From assembly GCF_001687365.1 (NCBI RefSeq), contig NZ_CM004503.1, positions 1 through 64,000 of the forward strand: a stretch of DNA of 64,000 nt, read 5' to 3'. The notes under the pieces are model-generated. The model searched no databases. It saw only the letters and a list, made by a program, of their open reading frames with translations, and had not been told where the DNA came from. Below, in pieces: positions 63,929-64,000 of this stretch (position 1 is its first letter; every line of letters begins with the position of its first letter). The translations under genes were made by a program, and so were the position numbers. The stretch is from Pararhizobium polonicum (lineage in GTDB: Bacteria > Pseudomonadota > Alphaproteobacteria > Rhizobiales > Rhizobiaceae).

Positions 63929-64000
63929 TCAGATCAGTTTCCTTCTGATCGCGAGCGCGGTGAGATGAGCTTTGCTGCGGACGTCGAAGCGCTTCATTGC
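63929..64000 (-). CDS. traR: Quorum-sensing regulator TraR, C-terminal end (partial)
   Basis: The last 23 codons (AMKRFDVRSKAHLTALAIRR then KLI and stop) match the end of the LuxR-type DNA-binding domain of TraR. The gene continues beyond the right edge. Together with traM and the tra box it shows that transfer is controlled by an acyl-homoserine-lactone signal; the synthase gene traI is not in the window. Confidence 0.92.
   Translation of the reverse strand, partial: AMKRFDVRSKAHLTALAIRRKLI

Overview
The window is part of a conjugative repABC plasmid of a Rhizobiales bacterium (Rhizobium/Agrobacterium/Ensifer group). The evidence is a complete repA-repB-repC cassette with parS palindromes and an antisense RNA, Ti-type traCDG and traAFBH operons diverging from an oriT, a canonical 18-bp tra box, the TraR antiactivator TraM, and the 3' end of traR at the right edge. 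The DNA is GC-rich. No rRNA or tRNA gene, CRISPR array or intact insertion sequence was seen.

Layout. 1-3.9 kb: replication and partition. 3.9-13 kb: accessory stability and defence genes, namely a serine recombinase, a DUF1612-type protein, an Xre-RES toxin-antitoxin pair, an orphan AbiEi-type antitoxin, and ietA-ietS (AAA ATPase plus subtilisin-like protease, a Ti-plasmid stability/phage-defence pair). 13.26-23.5 kb: a block starting in a truncated HU gene and ending in a truncated isomerase gene. It carries an RpiR regulator, a peptide/nickel-type ABC importer and a fused tandem ABC exporter-fold protein. 23.5-31.1 kb: a DNA repair and mutagenesis island (SRAP protein, LigD-type ligase, and imuA-imuB-dnaE2 behind a LexA box). 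31-53 kb: the predicted leading region for conjugation, with plus-strand plasmid-housekeeping and anti-defence genes (TOPRIM protein, DUF1419, DUF3085, a 1,694-codon methylase-helicase, ParB-like protein, ArdC-like antirestriction protein, DUF736). It is interrupted by a Fic/Xre 'mobile mystery' pair and a decayed resolvase-associated passenger region. 53-62.3 kb: nuclease, traG, traD, traC, oriT, traA, traF, traB, traH. 62.9-64 kb: traM, a small unknown gene, and partial traR.

Most unusual observation. At least eight, and probably ten, plus-strand genes between 33 and 52 kb are preceded by a long-range inverted repeat whose right arm ends about 26-41 nt before the start codon. The arm sequences differ from gene to gene. 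The nic sequence predicts that the minus strand enters the recipient first, travelling from oriT leftward through this region, so it would be the template for exactly these genes. This fits a dispersed family of single-strand promoters (like Frpo of plasmid F) or structured leaders that switch on establishment genes on entry. The pattern is seen in the sequence; the function is inference.

How the parts fit. RepABC keeps copy number and partition. The toxin-antitoxin and defence modules stabilise the plasmid and exclude competitors. TraR with the quorum signal is expected to activate both tra operons from the tra box and TraM to restrain TraR. The leading-region proteins probably protect and establish incoming DNA. 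traI and the trb operon are not in the window and probably lie to the left of repA.
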